Source: an uncultured Alphaproteobacteria bacterium
GTDB lineage: Bacteria > Pseudomonadota > Alphaproteobacteria > Caulobacterales > Aquidulcibacteraceae
DNA length: 64,000 nucleotides
Direction of reading: 5' to 3'
NCBI GenBank assembly: GCA_902826245.1
Contig: CADEEA010000002.1
Location: forward strand, 62,001-126,000
Position numbers and translations under genes: made by a program. The notes beneath the pieces were generated by a model, which was given only the letters and a program-made list of their open reading frames with translations, had not been told where the DNA came from and made no database searches. Of the stretch, positions 25,610-33,273 are shown piece by piece (the first letter of the stretch is position 1; every line of letters starts with the position of its first letter).

Positions 25610-26364
25610 GCGATTGGCTGGTCCCCCTTCGAGTGGCGCTTGCGGAGAGGCGCGCGCCGCTTGAGTTCTTTGTCCGTGACGACGACGCCGGTCGCGCCGA
25701 TGCCCAGCTGTTTCGCCTACTAGACGTGTTCGAGAGCCGCGCCGCGCCGCTCGATCTCGCTGTGATACCGGCGGCTTTGCAGCCGCAAACCGCGGAGGCG
25801 CTGCGCCTACGGCGCGCGCGCTGGAGGGGACTCAATTTTCACCAACACGGCTATGCCCATGTCAATCATGAGCGCGAAGGGCGTAAGTGCGAATTCGGGC
25901 CCACGCGGGGTCTCGCGCGTCAGCAGGCCGACATCCGTATGGGCAAGGATCGGCTCGCCGCGTTGCTGGGCGACATCGATCCGATTTTTACCCCGCCCTG
26001 GAATCGCTGCACGCAAGAAACCGTGTCCGCATTGAAGCGTGAAGGCTTCCGCGCGCTCTCGCGTGAGGCGAAGGCAGCGCCGCTTGCGCTGCAGGACCTG
26101 TATTCCTTGCCTGTGAGTGTTGATTGGCGGCGCCAGCGCGGGGGAGTGCGCGAGCCCCCACGCGATGCGGCGGCGGCCCTGGCCGAGCAGGTCGCCGCGG
26201 GCGCGGCGAGGGTGGGATTGATGTTGCACCACCAGGTTCTCGACGACGAGGACTTCGATGCGCTCGACGCACTGCTAACTCGTCTGCGTTCGGCGCCCAA
26301 TGTGCGCCTCAGCTCAATGATGGAATTTGTGGAGGAACAGAATGTCTCACTCATCGGCGCTTAG
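25606..26364 (+). CDS. Polysaccharide deacetylase-like (CE4/NodB) protein
   Basis: The 252-aa product resembles NodB-type deacetylases that remove N-acetyl groups from glycans. It has the acidic run FFVRDDDAGRAD near residues 21-32, the metal-binding-like FHQHGYAHVNHE near residue 79, the TPPWNR loop and a late LMLHHQVL histidine. No signal peptide is visible, so it may act in the cytoplasm. It overlaps the upstream GT28 gene as ATGA and the channel gene downstream by 23 bp. Loss or retention of activity cannot be judged from sequence alone. Confidence 0.78.
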   Translation: MSDWLVPLRVALAERRAPLEFFVRDDDAGRADAQLFRLLDVFESRAAPLDLAVIPAALQPQTAEALRLRRARWRGLNFHQHGYAHVNHEREGRKCEFGPTRGLARQQADIRMGKDRLAALLGDIDPIFTPPWNRCTQETVSALKREGFRALSREAKAAPLALQDLYSLPVSVDWRRQRGGVREPPRDAAAALAEQVAAGAARVGLMLHHQVLDDEDFDALDALLTRLRSAPNVRLSSMMEFVEEQNVSLIGA

Positions 26365-27856
26365 GCGCTTTGGATACTCGACAGCGGCGCTGGCCGCGCT
26401 TTTGCTGGCGGCGGCGCAACCGGCGCATGCGCAGGAGGAGAGCACCGATCGCGGCGGCGACAGTGTGCTCCAGGTGGATGACGTGCGCTCACTCGCCCGC
26501 CAGCTTGGCGTGTCGCTCGACGACAACCGTCCAGAGGATCAATTCGAGACGACAATGTTCGGGCGCCCGCTTATCGTCGGCGGCGAACTCGAAGCCGCCG
26601 GCCAGTGGCGCGACAACCTCGATCTCACCGGCGAGGACGGCGTCGGCAAACTCACGCCCGAGGCGCAGCTCGAATTCCTCTATCTGTTTTCCGACCGGCT
26701 AATCGCCTTTGCCGAGGTGAAGGCGTTCGTGGATTCCGAAGTGTGGACCGAGACCGGCGATGGGGAGAGCGATGCAGGGCTCGATCTGCGCGAGGCATGG
26801 GTGCTGGCGCCGCGCCTGTTCGGCAGCGATTTCTCGCTCCAGGTCGGGCGTCAGCAATATCAGGATCGCCGCGAGTGGTGGTGGAACGAAAACCTCGATT
26901 CGGTGCGGTTGCACTATGTGCAGGGGCGCTTCACCGCCTTCCTCGGCGTCGCTGAAGCGCAGCTCCGCACCTCCACGCTGGAGGACATCAGCCCGGAGGA
27001 CGAGGATGTGACCCGTTACTTGGGCAACGCCGCATTCACCTGGACGCGTCACGATCGGCTCGAAGCATTTCTGCTGTCGCAGCAAGACCACTCGGGCGCG
27101 CCTGCGATCAATGCGGTGCTGGATGAGGACAGTCAGGACGAAGCTGACTCAGACCTCACCTGGGTGGGTCTGCGCGCGCGCACGCGCCAGAGCATTGGCG
27201 ATGCAGGAAAAGTCTTCCTCAGCGGCGATCTTGCGATGGTCGACGGCGATGAAACCGTCACCGAGTTCGCGGATTTCGCGCCGGGCCAAATCCAGGCCGT
27301 GGACCGCTTCAGCCAAGACGTGTCGGGTTGGGCCGCCGATGTGAGCGTCAGTTGGGAAGTGCCGATCGACTTGGAGCCCGTCGCCAGCATCGCTTTCGCC
27401 TATGGGTCTGGCGACGACACGCCAAGCAATGGCAGCGACGATTCTTTCCGGCAAACCGGTCTGCAGGGCGACAACGGCAAATTCCGCGGCATCAGCCGTT
27501 TCCGCTATTACGGCGAAACGCTGCGCCCGGAATTGTCCAATCTGCGCGTGCTGACCCTTTCGCTCGGCTCGCCGGCGCCCGCGCCAGGTGAGGGCGAGGC
27601 CTGGATCGAAGCGGTGTTCCACAATTACGCGCAAGCCGAGGCGTCGACCGATTTTCGCAGCGAGCGGCTCGATGTCGGTCCCAACGGCGTCGATGAACAT
27701 CTGGGCGACGCCCTGGATGTCATCTACTCGTTCGAAAGCGGGCGGCGCTGGGAATTCGAAGCCACGCTCGGCTCATTCCGTTACGGCGACGCCTTCGGCG
27801 CCAACCGCGGCGAATGGGCCTACAGCGCCTCGTTCAAGCTGGACTACAATTTCTAG
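26342..27856 (+). CDS. AlgE-like outer-membrane polysaccharide channel
   Basis: The 504-aa product has a signal peptide ending AQPAHAQ and many alternating beta strands with short acidic turns, ending in the aromatic strand SASFKLDYNF typical of outer-membrane barrels. The pattern (ALDVIYSFESGRRWEFEATLGSFRYGDAF) matches the alginate-export porin family. It probably conducts the locus product across the outer membrane. ATG 26342 is chosen because GGAGG lies 6 nt upstream, within the preceding gene. It is the last gene of the locus; a 444-bp gap follows. Confidence 0.85.
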   Translation: MSHSSALRRFGYSTAALAALLLAAAQPAHAQEESTDRGGDSVLQVDDVRSLARQLGVSLDDNRPEDQFETTMFGRPLIVGGELEAAGQWRDNLDLTGEDGVGKLTPEAQLEFLYLFSDRLIAFAEVKAFVDSEVWTETGDGESDAGLDLREAWVLAPRLFGSDFSLQVGRQQYQDRREWWWNENLDSVRLHYVQGRFTAFLGVAEAQLRTSTLEDISPEDEDVTRYLGNAAFTWTRHDRLEAFLLSQQDHSGAPAINAVLDEDSQDEADSDLTWVGLRARTRQSIGDAGKVFLSGDLAMVDGDETVTEFADFAPGQIQAVDRFSQDVSGWAADVSVSWEVPIDLEPVASIAFAYGSGDDTPSNGSDDSFRQTGLQGDNGKFRGISRFRYYGETLRPELSNLRVLTLSLGSPAPAPGEGEAWIEAVFHNYAQAEASTDFRSERLDVGPNGVDEHLGDALDVIYSFESGRRWEFEATLGSFRYGDAFGANRGEWAYSASFKLDYNF

Positions 27857-28300
27857 AGCGCCGTCCAGTGTAGCGGGGTCATCCGCCGATGAGCCGCGTG
27901 GACTTGTAGGGCCTACAGCAAGTCGTTCTGCTCGCTGTGACGTACTGCAAATATGCTTTGTCATTTGTAGTCGACAGTCCTCAAGGGATGAATGGGTGTT
28001 CGCTGAACTAGATTGGCTGTTGCACCACAAGCGTCGGACGATTGTGGTGCAACCAGACGATGCTGCTCCGGCGAGGGTGCATCCGGGGTTGGGATTGGGG
28101 CGAGTGAATCCTCTCTGTGGCCACTTTGGGCCATCACCCCTCTCCCAGGTTGAGCACGCCTCGGCGGTATCTCAATACCGTCACGCGACTGCCCGCTGGC
28201 GCAAAGCGGTCCTTCGGGAGTTCGTCGCGTAGCTCTGCAAAAAGTGTCGAATTGCTATAGTCTTTCCGGCGGCGCCATTGGCGCAAGCCGGAGAAGCGGG
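27857..28300. other. Non-coding gap after the glycan locus
   Basis: No gene is supported in these 444 bp. The gap holds a palindrome of TGTAGG and CCTACA (27905-27917) about 50 bp after the channel gene and the 12-bp inverted repeat listed separately. The transcript end of the glycan locus and the promoter of the RTX gene must be here. No intrinsic terminator with a T run is seen. Confidence 0.5.
28019..28053. promoter_or_regulatory. Perfect 12-bp inverted repeat (operator or hairpin)
   Basis: GTTGCACCACAA (28019-28030) is matched exactly by TTGTGGTGCAAC (28042-28053) across an 11-bp spacer. It lies about 250 bp before the RTX protease start. With an arm-centre distance of 23 bp (about two helical turns) it could bind a dimeric regulator; as RNA it would form a stable hairpin. 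No T run follows, so it is not a usual terminator. Confidence 0.45.
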
Positions 28301-31024
28301 ATGCCAAGACGTTTGTTGCTCGAGAGCGAATACGTTTTTGATATACGCCGAGGGTTTGACGCTGGCGCTCGCGAGGCCGTTTTGGAGCCGCGGTTCGAGG
28401 CTTTTGCGCCCCCAACAGGCGGGACGGCCAACAATGGCCTGCCCATCTTGGACTGGGATCAGGGGGCCGCCCAACTCAACCGCGGCGGCTTCAGCTGGAG
28501 CGCCATTCCAGCCGCCGCGACCACAGTAACCTATGCATTTCGCGCCAGCACCACGCTCGCTGAGCTGGCCGGCTTGCCCCCGGGGGTCTCGGGGTTTTCT
28601 CCATTCAACGCGATCCAGATCGCGGTGACGGAGGAGATCCTCCGCTTGTGGTCGGAAGTGGCCAACATCACTTTTGTGCGCGCGGGCACCGGAACCAGCG
28701 GCGCTGCGGCTTACTCGGACAATGCATCGATCCTTTTCGGCAATTTCAATTCCGGTCCGCCGCAGTTTTCCGCCCTCACCTACCTGCCCAGCCCAGACGG
28801 AACGGCGCCAAGTGCGTTGGAGGGAAACATCTGGGTAAATGTCTCGCGCGACTACGATGCCGACCCGGCGGCATTTCCTCTGGGCGCGCACATTTTGGCG
28901 CATGAGATCGGACACGCACTTGGCCTGCTGCATCCAGGCGATTACGGCGGCGGCGCCAACGGCGGCGCTACCTACGGCGCCGACGCCGAGTACTGGCAAG
29001 ACACCGCCATGTTCACCAACATGACCTACTTCAGCGAGGCGTTCACCGGCGGCGCGTACGGCACGCTCGCGATTACGCCGCAACTGCATGACATCGCCGC
29101 CGCTCAAATGCTTTATGGAGTCAATACGACGACGCGCACCGGGAATACCGTATACGGTTTCAATTCAAACGCAGGCCATGCGACGCTTAACATCGCTGGA
29201 TCGACGAGCGCAGCGACGTTTACGATCTGGGACGCCGGTGGCGAGGATACCCTGGATCTGTCCGGTTATCTGACTGCGGTGGAAATTGATCTGCGCGAGG
29301 AAGCGTTTTCCAGCGCCGGCCCTGGTCCCGGCATCGGCTTGGCCCATGGCAACATTGCCATCGCGCGCAACGTGGTGATCGAGAACGCTATCGGAGGGGT
29401 CGGCGCGGACACGTTGATCGGCAACGCCGCATCGAACCGGCTCGATGGCGGCGCTGGTGCAGATACGATGGCTGGCGGGCTCGGTAACGACACTTACGTT
29501 GTCGACAGCGCGCTTGACGTCACCACGGAGCTTGAGGGCGGCGGGGTCGATACTGTTCACAGCAGCATAAGCTGGTCGCTGTTTGAAGAAGTCGAAAACC
29601 TCACGCTCACCGGCGCCGCGGCGATCAACGGCACAGGCAACACGCTTGCCAACGTCATCACCGGCAATGGCGCGGCGAATGTGCTGGTCGGGCTAGGCGG
29701 CGACGACTCGCTCTTTGGTAATGCTGGCGACGACACGCTCAACGGCGGCGCCGACGACGACATTCTCGACGGCGGCGCCGGCGCAGACGCGCTCAACGGC
29801 GGCGCGGGCGGCGACACCGCCGATTATTCGACCGCGGCCGCGCGCGTTGTGGTGCGGTTGTGGAGTAATTCCGGGAGCGAAGGCGACGCTGCCGGCGACA
29901 CGCTCACGAGCGTCGAGAACGTCAGCGGCGGCGCGGGTGGCGACACCATCGCCGGAGACAGTCTCGGCAACGTTCTGGTCGGGGGCGGCGGCGTTGACTT
30001 CATCAACGGGCTTGACGGCGATGACACGCTGCGCGGCGACGCCGGCGCCGATGTGCTGCTCGGCGGCGTGGGCGCGGATTCTCTTGAAGGCGGCGCCGAC
30101 AACGACAGCCTCAATGGCGGCGTCGGCGCTGACGCGCTCGTCGGCGGCGCCGGAAGCGACACGGCTGATTATTCGACCGCGGCCGCGCGCGTTGCAGTGC
30201 GACTGTGGAGCAATTCCGGGAGCGAAGGCGATGCAGCCGGCGACACCCTCTTCGGCGTCGAGAACGCGACTGGCGGCGCGGGTGGAGACACAATCGCCGG
30301 AGACAGTCTCGCCAATGTCCTGGCCGGGGGCGGCGGCGCCGATTTTCTCAACGGGCTCGACGGCAATGACACGCTGCGCGGCGACGCGGGCGCCGATGCA
30401 CTGGTCGGCGGCGCAGGCGCTGACTCTCTTGAAGGCGGCGCCGACAACGACACGCTCAACGGCGGCGCCGGCGCTGACACGATCAATGGCGGCGCAGGCG
30501 CCGACACTGCCGATTACTCAGCCGCGACCGCGCGTGTTGCGGTGCGGCTGTGGAGCAATTCCGGCGCCGAAGGTGATGCAACCGGCGACACCCTCAGCGG
30601 CGTCGAGAACGTCACCGGCGGCGGCGGCGGCGACACAATCGCGGGAGACAGCTTCGTGAATGTCCTCGCCGGAGGCGGCGGCGCCGATTTCCTCAACGGC
30701 CTCGACGGCAACGACACGCTGCGCGGCGATGCGGGCGCCGACGTACTGGTCGGCGGCGCCGGCGCTGACGCGTTCGTGTTCAGCGTGGGCGGCGGCGCCG
30801 ACCAGGTAAACGATTTCGACGCCGATGCAGCCGGGGGTCAGGACGCGCTCAACATCGCCGCCTTCGGCATCACCGCACTCGATTTCAGCGCACGCGTCTC
30901 GATCGCCGATCAAGGCGCCAACACGCTAGTCACCATCGACGGCGCAGCCACCATGCTGCTGCTCGGCGTCACCGGCGACGGCGACAATATCATCACCCAG
31001 TCCGACTTCATCTTAGGAGGCTGA
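28301..31024 (+). CDS. RTX serralysin-type (M10) metalloprotease
   Basis: The 907-aa product is a secreted zinc protease followed by calcium-binding RTX repeats. The zinc motif HEIGHALGLLH starts near residue 201 and the Met-turn NMTYFS is near residue 240. From about residue 360 onward GGxGxDxxx nonapeptides repeat many times, and the C-terminus (DNIITQSDFILGG) fits a type I secretion signal. There is no N-terminal signal peptide, as expected for type I substrates, but no type I transporter lies in the window. ATG 28301 is preceded by GGAG. Repeats of 345 bp are listed separately. Confidence 0.9.
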   Translation: MPRRLLLESEYVFDIRRGFDAGAREAVLEPRFEAFAPPTGGTANNGLPILDWDQGAAQLNRGGFSWSAIPAAATTVTYAFRASTTLAELAGLPPGVSGFSPFNAIQIAVTEEILRLWSEVANITFVRAGTGTSGAAAYSDNASILFGNFNSGPPQFSALTYLPSPDGTAPSALEGNIWVNVSRDYDADPAAFPLGAHILAHEIGHALGLLHPGDYGGGANGGATYGADAEYWQDTAMFTNMTYFSEAFTGGAYGTLAITPQLHDIAAAQMLYGVNTTTRTGNTVYGFNSNAGHATLNIAGSTSAATFTIWDAGGEDTLDLSGYLTAVEIDLREEAFSSAGPGPGIGLAHGNIAIARNVVIENAIGGVGADTLIGNAASNRLDGGAGADTMAGGLGNDTYVVDSALDVTTELEGGGVDTVHSSISWSLFEEVENLTLTGAAAINGTGNTLANVITGNGAANVLVGLGGDDSLFGNAGDDTLNGGADDDILDGGAGADALNGGAGGDTADYSTAAARVVVRLWSNSGSEGDAAGDTLTSVENVSGGAGGDTIAGDSLGNVLVGGGGVDFINGLDGDDTLRGDAGADVLLGGVGADSLEGGADNDSLNGGVGADALVGGAGSDTADYSTAAARVAVRLWSNSGSEGDAAGDTLFGVENATGGAGGDTIAGDSLANVLAGGGGADFLNGLDGNDTLRGDAGADALVGGAGADSLEGGADNDTLNGGAGADTINGGAGADTADYSAATARVAVRLWSNSGAEGDATGDTLSGVENVTGGGGGDTIAGDSFVNVLAGGGGADFLNGLDGNDTLRGDAGADVLVGGAGADAFVFSVGGGADQVNDFDADAAGGQDALNIAAFGITALDFSARVSIADQGANTLVTIDGAATMLLLGVTGDGDNIITQSDFILGG
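29822..30770 (+). repeat. 345-bp tandem repeats inside the RTX gene
   Basis: A unit of exactly 345 bp (115 aa) starts at 29822, 30167 and 30512; the third is incomplete. Each begins DYSTAAARV or a close variant, then VRLWSNSG and EGDA, and ends in RTX nonapeptides. The DNA copies are very alike, which points to recent duplication or ongoing homogenisation. Such repeats can change copy number and may be collapsed in short-read assemblies. Confidence 0.85.
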
Positions 31025-31072
31025 GCAGGAGCTTGGGCGGACGCCCCAACTCTCAAGGAAGTTGCACGATAC

Positions 31073-31681
31073 CTATTCCTGCTCCGGCCTGCCGCGGCCG
31101 CCCGCTTTTTCCGCTGGCGCGAGGCGCATCACTTCGGCCTGGTATTTGTCATCCTCGCCCTTGACCAGGAGCGGCGCCGCCTTCACGGCGGCGTCGATCA
31201 ACTTGCTCACCCATTCGGAATCGCTTTTGGCGAAGTCGCTCAGCACGTAGCCGTGCACAAGCTCCGCCGCGCCAGGATGACCGACGCCTAGACGCGCGCG
31301 GCGGAAGCCCTCTCCCACGGGCGAAGCGATGATGGAGCGAATGCCGTTATGGCCGGCCGCGCCACCCCCGGTCTTCATACGGAAGCGCCCGGGGGCGAGG
31401 TCGATCTCGTCATAAAATGCGACCACCTGCATCGGCGACAGCTTGTGGAAGCCCGCCGCCTCGCCAACGGCGCGCCCGCTTTCGTTCATGAAGGTCTGAG
31501 GCTTTAGCAGCAGCGTGCGGACCCCATCGATGTGGCCCTCCGCCACCTCGCCGTGGAACTTCTTCTTCCAAGGGCTGAAACCATAGGCGCGTGCGATCGC
31601 GTCCACGGCCATGAAGCCGATATTGTGCCGGTTGCCCGCGTATTTCGCGCCCGGATTGCCGAGGCCGACGAGGAGAAGCAT
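31073..31681 (-). CDS. pth: Peptidyl-tRNA hydrolase
   Basis: Pth recycles peptidyl-tRNA that drops off ribosomes. The 202-aa product begins [20 protein letters not shown] with the catalytic histidine in NRHNIGFM. It continues with [27 protein letters not shown] and [13 protein letters not shown], all hallmark motifs. The C-terminal tail is charged and variable. In most alphaproteobacteria pth directly follows rplY; here a divergent vapBC module sits between them. The 3' end faces the RTX gene. Confidence 0.96.
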   Translation of the reverse strand: MLLLVGLGNPGAKYAGNRHNIGFMAVDAIARAYGFSPWKKKFHGEVAEGHIDGVRTLLLKPQTFMNESGRAVGEAAGFHKLSPMQVVAFYDEIDLAPGRFRMKTGGGAAGHNGIRSIIASPVGEGFRRARLGVGHPGAAELVHGYVLSDFAKSDSEWVSKLIDAAVKAAPLLVKGEDDKYQAEVMRLAPAEKAGGRGRPEQE

Positions 31682-31732
31682 GGGTACACTTGCCCGCCGG
31701 AAGCCGGAGAGCGCAAGCGGGAGAGGTCGCCA

Positions 31733-31769
31733 TTGATTTTGGCCATGACATAGCTATAATATAGCTATG
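31733..31769 (+). promoter_or_regulatory. vapBC promoter and palindromic operator (leaderless)
   Basis: A -35 TTGATT (31733-31738), 16-bp spacer and perfect -10 TATAAT (31755-31760) lie exactly 6 nt before ATG 31767, so the transcript should begin at or next to the start codon. CATAGCTATA (31749-31758) and TATAGCTATG (31760-31769) form a perfect inverted repeat covering the -10 box and start codon. This is a likely site for autorepression by the antitoxin. Confidence 0.75.
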
Positions 31770-32039
31770 AAGGATGTAGCCCTCTTTGACGCCAAAAACC
31801 GGCTCTCCGCTCTGGTGCAAGAGGTGATCGATACCGGTGAGGATATCGTCATCACCCGGCATGGCCAGCCAGCGGTGCGGCTGACGCGCGTGACCTCTCG
31901 GCCAAGCGGGCAGGAATGGCAGGCGGCGATGGCCGAGCTGGACAGGCTCAACGCCGATTTCGTGAAGCGTCATCCTCTGGCTGGCGAACGGATCGCTTGG
32001 GAGACGTTGAAGGCGCAACTCGACGATAAGCCAGCGTGA
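31767..32039 (+). CDS. VapB-type antitoxin (Phd/YefM family)
   Basis: The 90-aa product starts MKDVALFDAKNRLSALVQEV and continues IVITRHGQPAVRLTRV, the DNA-binding N domain of Phd/YefM antitoxins. The C-terminal half is charged and probably disordered until it wraps the toxin. There is no ribosome-binding site, which agrees with the predicted leaderless transcript. Its TGA overlaps the toxin GTG start, so the pair is coupled. The module is inserted between rplY and pth on the opposite strand. Confidence 0.9.
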   Translation: MKDVALFDAKNRLSALVQEVIDTGEDIVITRHGQPAVRLTRVTSRPSGQEWQAAMAELDRLNADFVKRHPLAGERIAWETLKAQLDDKPA

Positions 32040-32446
32040 GTTTGGTCATTGATGCGTCAGCGGCGTTGGCGTGGCTGGCGCCGTCGCAAGCGACGCCGGC
32101 GGCGCTCGCTCTGCGCAGCGCACTACCCGAGAATTTAGCGGCGCCCTCGGTTTTCCCCGCAGAGGTCCGCAACGCCTTGATCAAGCTGGAACGCCGCGGC
32201 CTGGTTGACCCCGATGTGGCGCGGCGAGGACTGGTCTTGCTGGACGCCGTCATTGTGACGTCGTCGCCGCCGGAGATGCGCGAACTCGCGAGCATCTACG
32301 CGTTGGCGCAGGCTGAACAGATCAGCTTTTTCGACGCGTGCTACCTTGCCCTTGCCATCAGCGCTCGCGCTCCACTGGCGACGCGCGACGCTGGTCTTAT
32401 CGGCGCTTGCATACGGCGCGGCGCGCAATTGTGCGATCTTCGCTGA
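32036..32446 (+). CDS. VapC-type PIN-domain toxin
   Basis: The 136-aa product is a PIN ribonuclease. It has the first acidic residue in VIDASAALAW, glutamate in VFPAEVRNAL, aspartate in FFDACYLALA and a final aspartate in ATRDAGL. These four residues bind the metal used for RNA cleavage. The start is GTG at 32036, overlapping the antitoxin stop as GTGA. No damage is visible, so the toxin is probably active and held in check by the adjacent antitoxin. The RNA target is unknown. Confidence 0.9.
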   Translation: MSLVIDASAALAWLAPSQATPAALALRSALPENLAAPSVFPAEVRNALIKLERRGLVDPDVARRGLVLLDAVIVTSSPPEMRELASIYALAQAEQISFFDACYLALAISARAPLATRDAGLIGACIRRGAQLCDLR

Positions 32447-32479
32447 GCCTGAAAACGCAGGCGATCTCGCAATCGCCGC

Positions 32480-33145
32480 CTATTTCTTGTCAGCGGGCTT
32501 TTTCTCTGGCGCCTTGGCGGCGGCCGCATCTGCCGGGGCTGCCTCGGTAGTGGTCACGGCTGCTGCGGCCGGTTCGGCCTCGGCCTTGCGTCCGGCGACG
32601 GTGGCGATGGTGAAGTCGCGGTCGCGGATCACCGGTCGGGCGCCCTCGGGCAGCTTTACCGAGGAAATATGGATGGAATCGCCGATATCGGCGCCGGTAA
32701 GATCGACCACGATCTCTTCCGGGATCTTGTTGGCCGGGACTTTGAGCTTGATGGTGTGACGCACAACGTTGAGCACCCCGCCGCGCTTCAAGCCCGGGGA
32801 GAGGTCCTGGTTCTTGAAGTGGACCACCACGTCGATGGCGATTTCAGCGTTCTCCTCGACCCGATAAAGGTCGATATGGATCGGCTCATCGCTGACCGGG
32901 TGGAACTGGACATCGCGCGGAATAACGGGCTGACGCTCGCCGCGATGGTCGATTTCCACCATGTGGGACAAGAACTTGCCCGACCGCATCGCCATCTTCA
33001 CGTCCGCCGACTTGACCTCAATCGGGACCGCGCCGCGGGGGCCGCCATAGAGAATGCCAGGGATCAGGCCGGAATTGCGGGTCGAGCGGGCGCCGCCGGT
33101 GCCGGTGCGCTCGCGCTTTTCAACGTTCAATACAATGCCAGCCAT
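32480..33145 (-). CDS. rplY: 50S ribosomal protein L25/general stress protein Ctc
   Basis: L25 binds 5S rRNA. The 221-aa product is the long Ctc form: an N-terminal L25 domain (VEKRERTGTGGARSTRNSG, then IPGILYGG and VQFHPVSDEPIHIDLYRV), a TL5-type C domain (VVDLTGADIGDSIHISSVKL) and an Ala/Pro/Lys-rich tail. I start at ATG 33145, which gives the family N-terminus MAGIVLNVEKRERTG; an upstream in-frame stretch is unlike the family. The gene would normally be followed by pth, but vapBC lies between. Confidence 0.94.
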   Translation of the reverse strand: MAGIVLNVEKRERTGTGGARSTRNSGLIPGILYGGPRGAVPIEVKSADVKMAMRSGKFLSHMVEIDHRGERQPVIPRDVQFHPVSDEPIHIDLYRVEENAEIAIDVVVHFKNQDLSPGLKRGGVLNVVRHTIKLKVPANKIPEEIVVDLTGADIGDSIHISSVKLPEGARPVIRDRDFTIATVAGRKAEAEPAAAAVTTTEAAPADAAAAKAPEKKPADKK

Positions 33146-33273
33146 GGCCTCTGGGCCCCTTAAGAATTCCGCGAGTTCGGAAAACGGGGCTTCTAGCCGA
33201 AGCTTTTGGGGGGAGCAAGGCGGGCGGCGCTTATTAACCAAGTGGGCGCCTGGGTCGGGTAAAACCGGCCCCG

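Noticed and set aside
27857..28232. A small gene in the gap after the channel gene
   Set aside because: The only open frame starts inside the channel gene in another frame, has no start with a ribosome-binding site in the gap and no resemblance to known proteins.
29817..30770. CRISPR-like array suggested by regular repeats
   Set aside because: The repeats are 345 bp long, in frame and encode RTX calcium-binding blocks; there are no short spacers or cas genes.
31024..31072. Intrinsic terminator between the RTX gene and pth
   Set aside because: A TTGGG/CCCAA stem is present, but it is only 5 bp and not followed by a T run.
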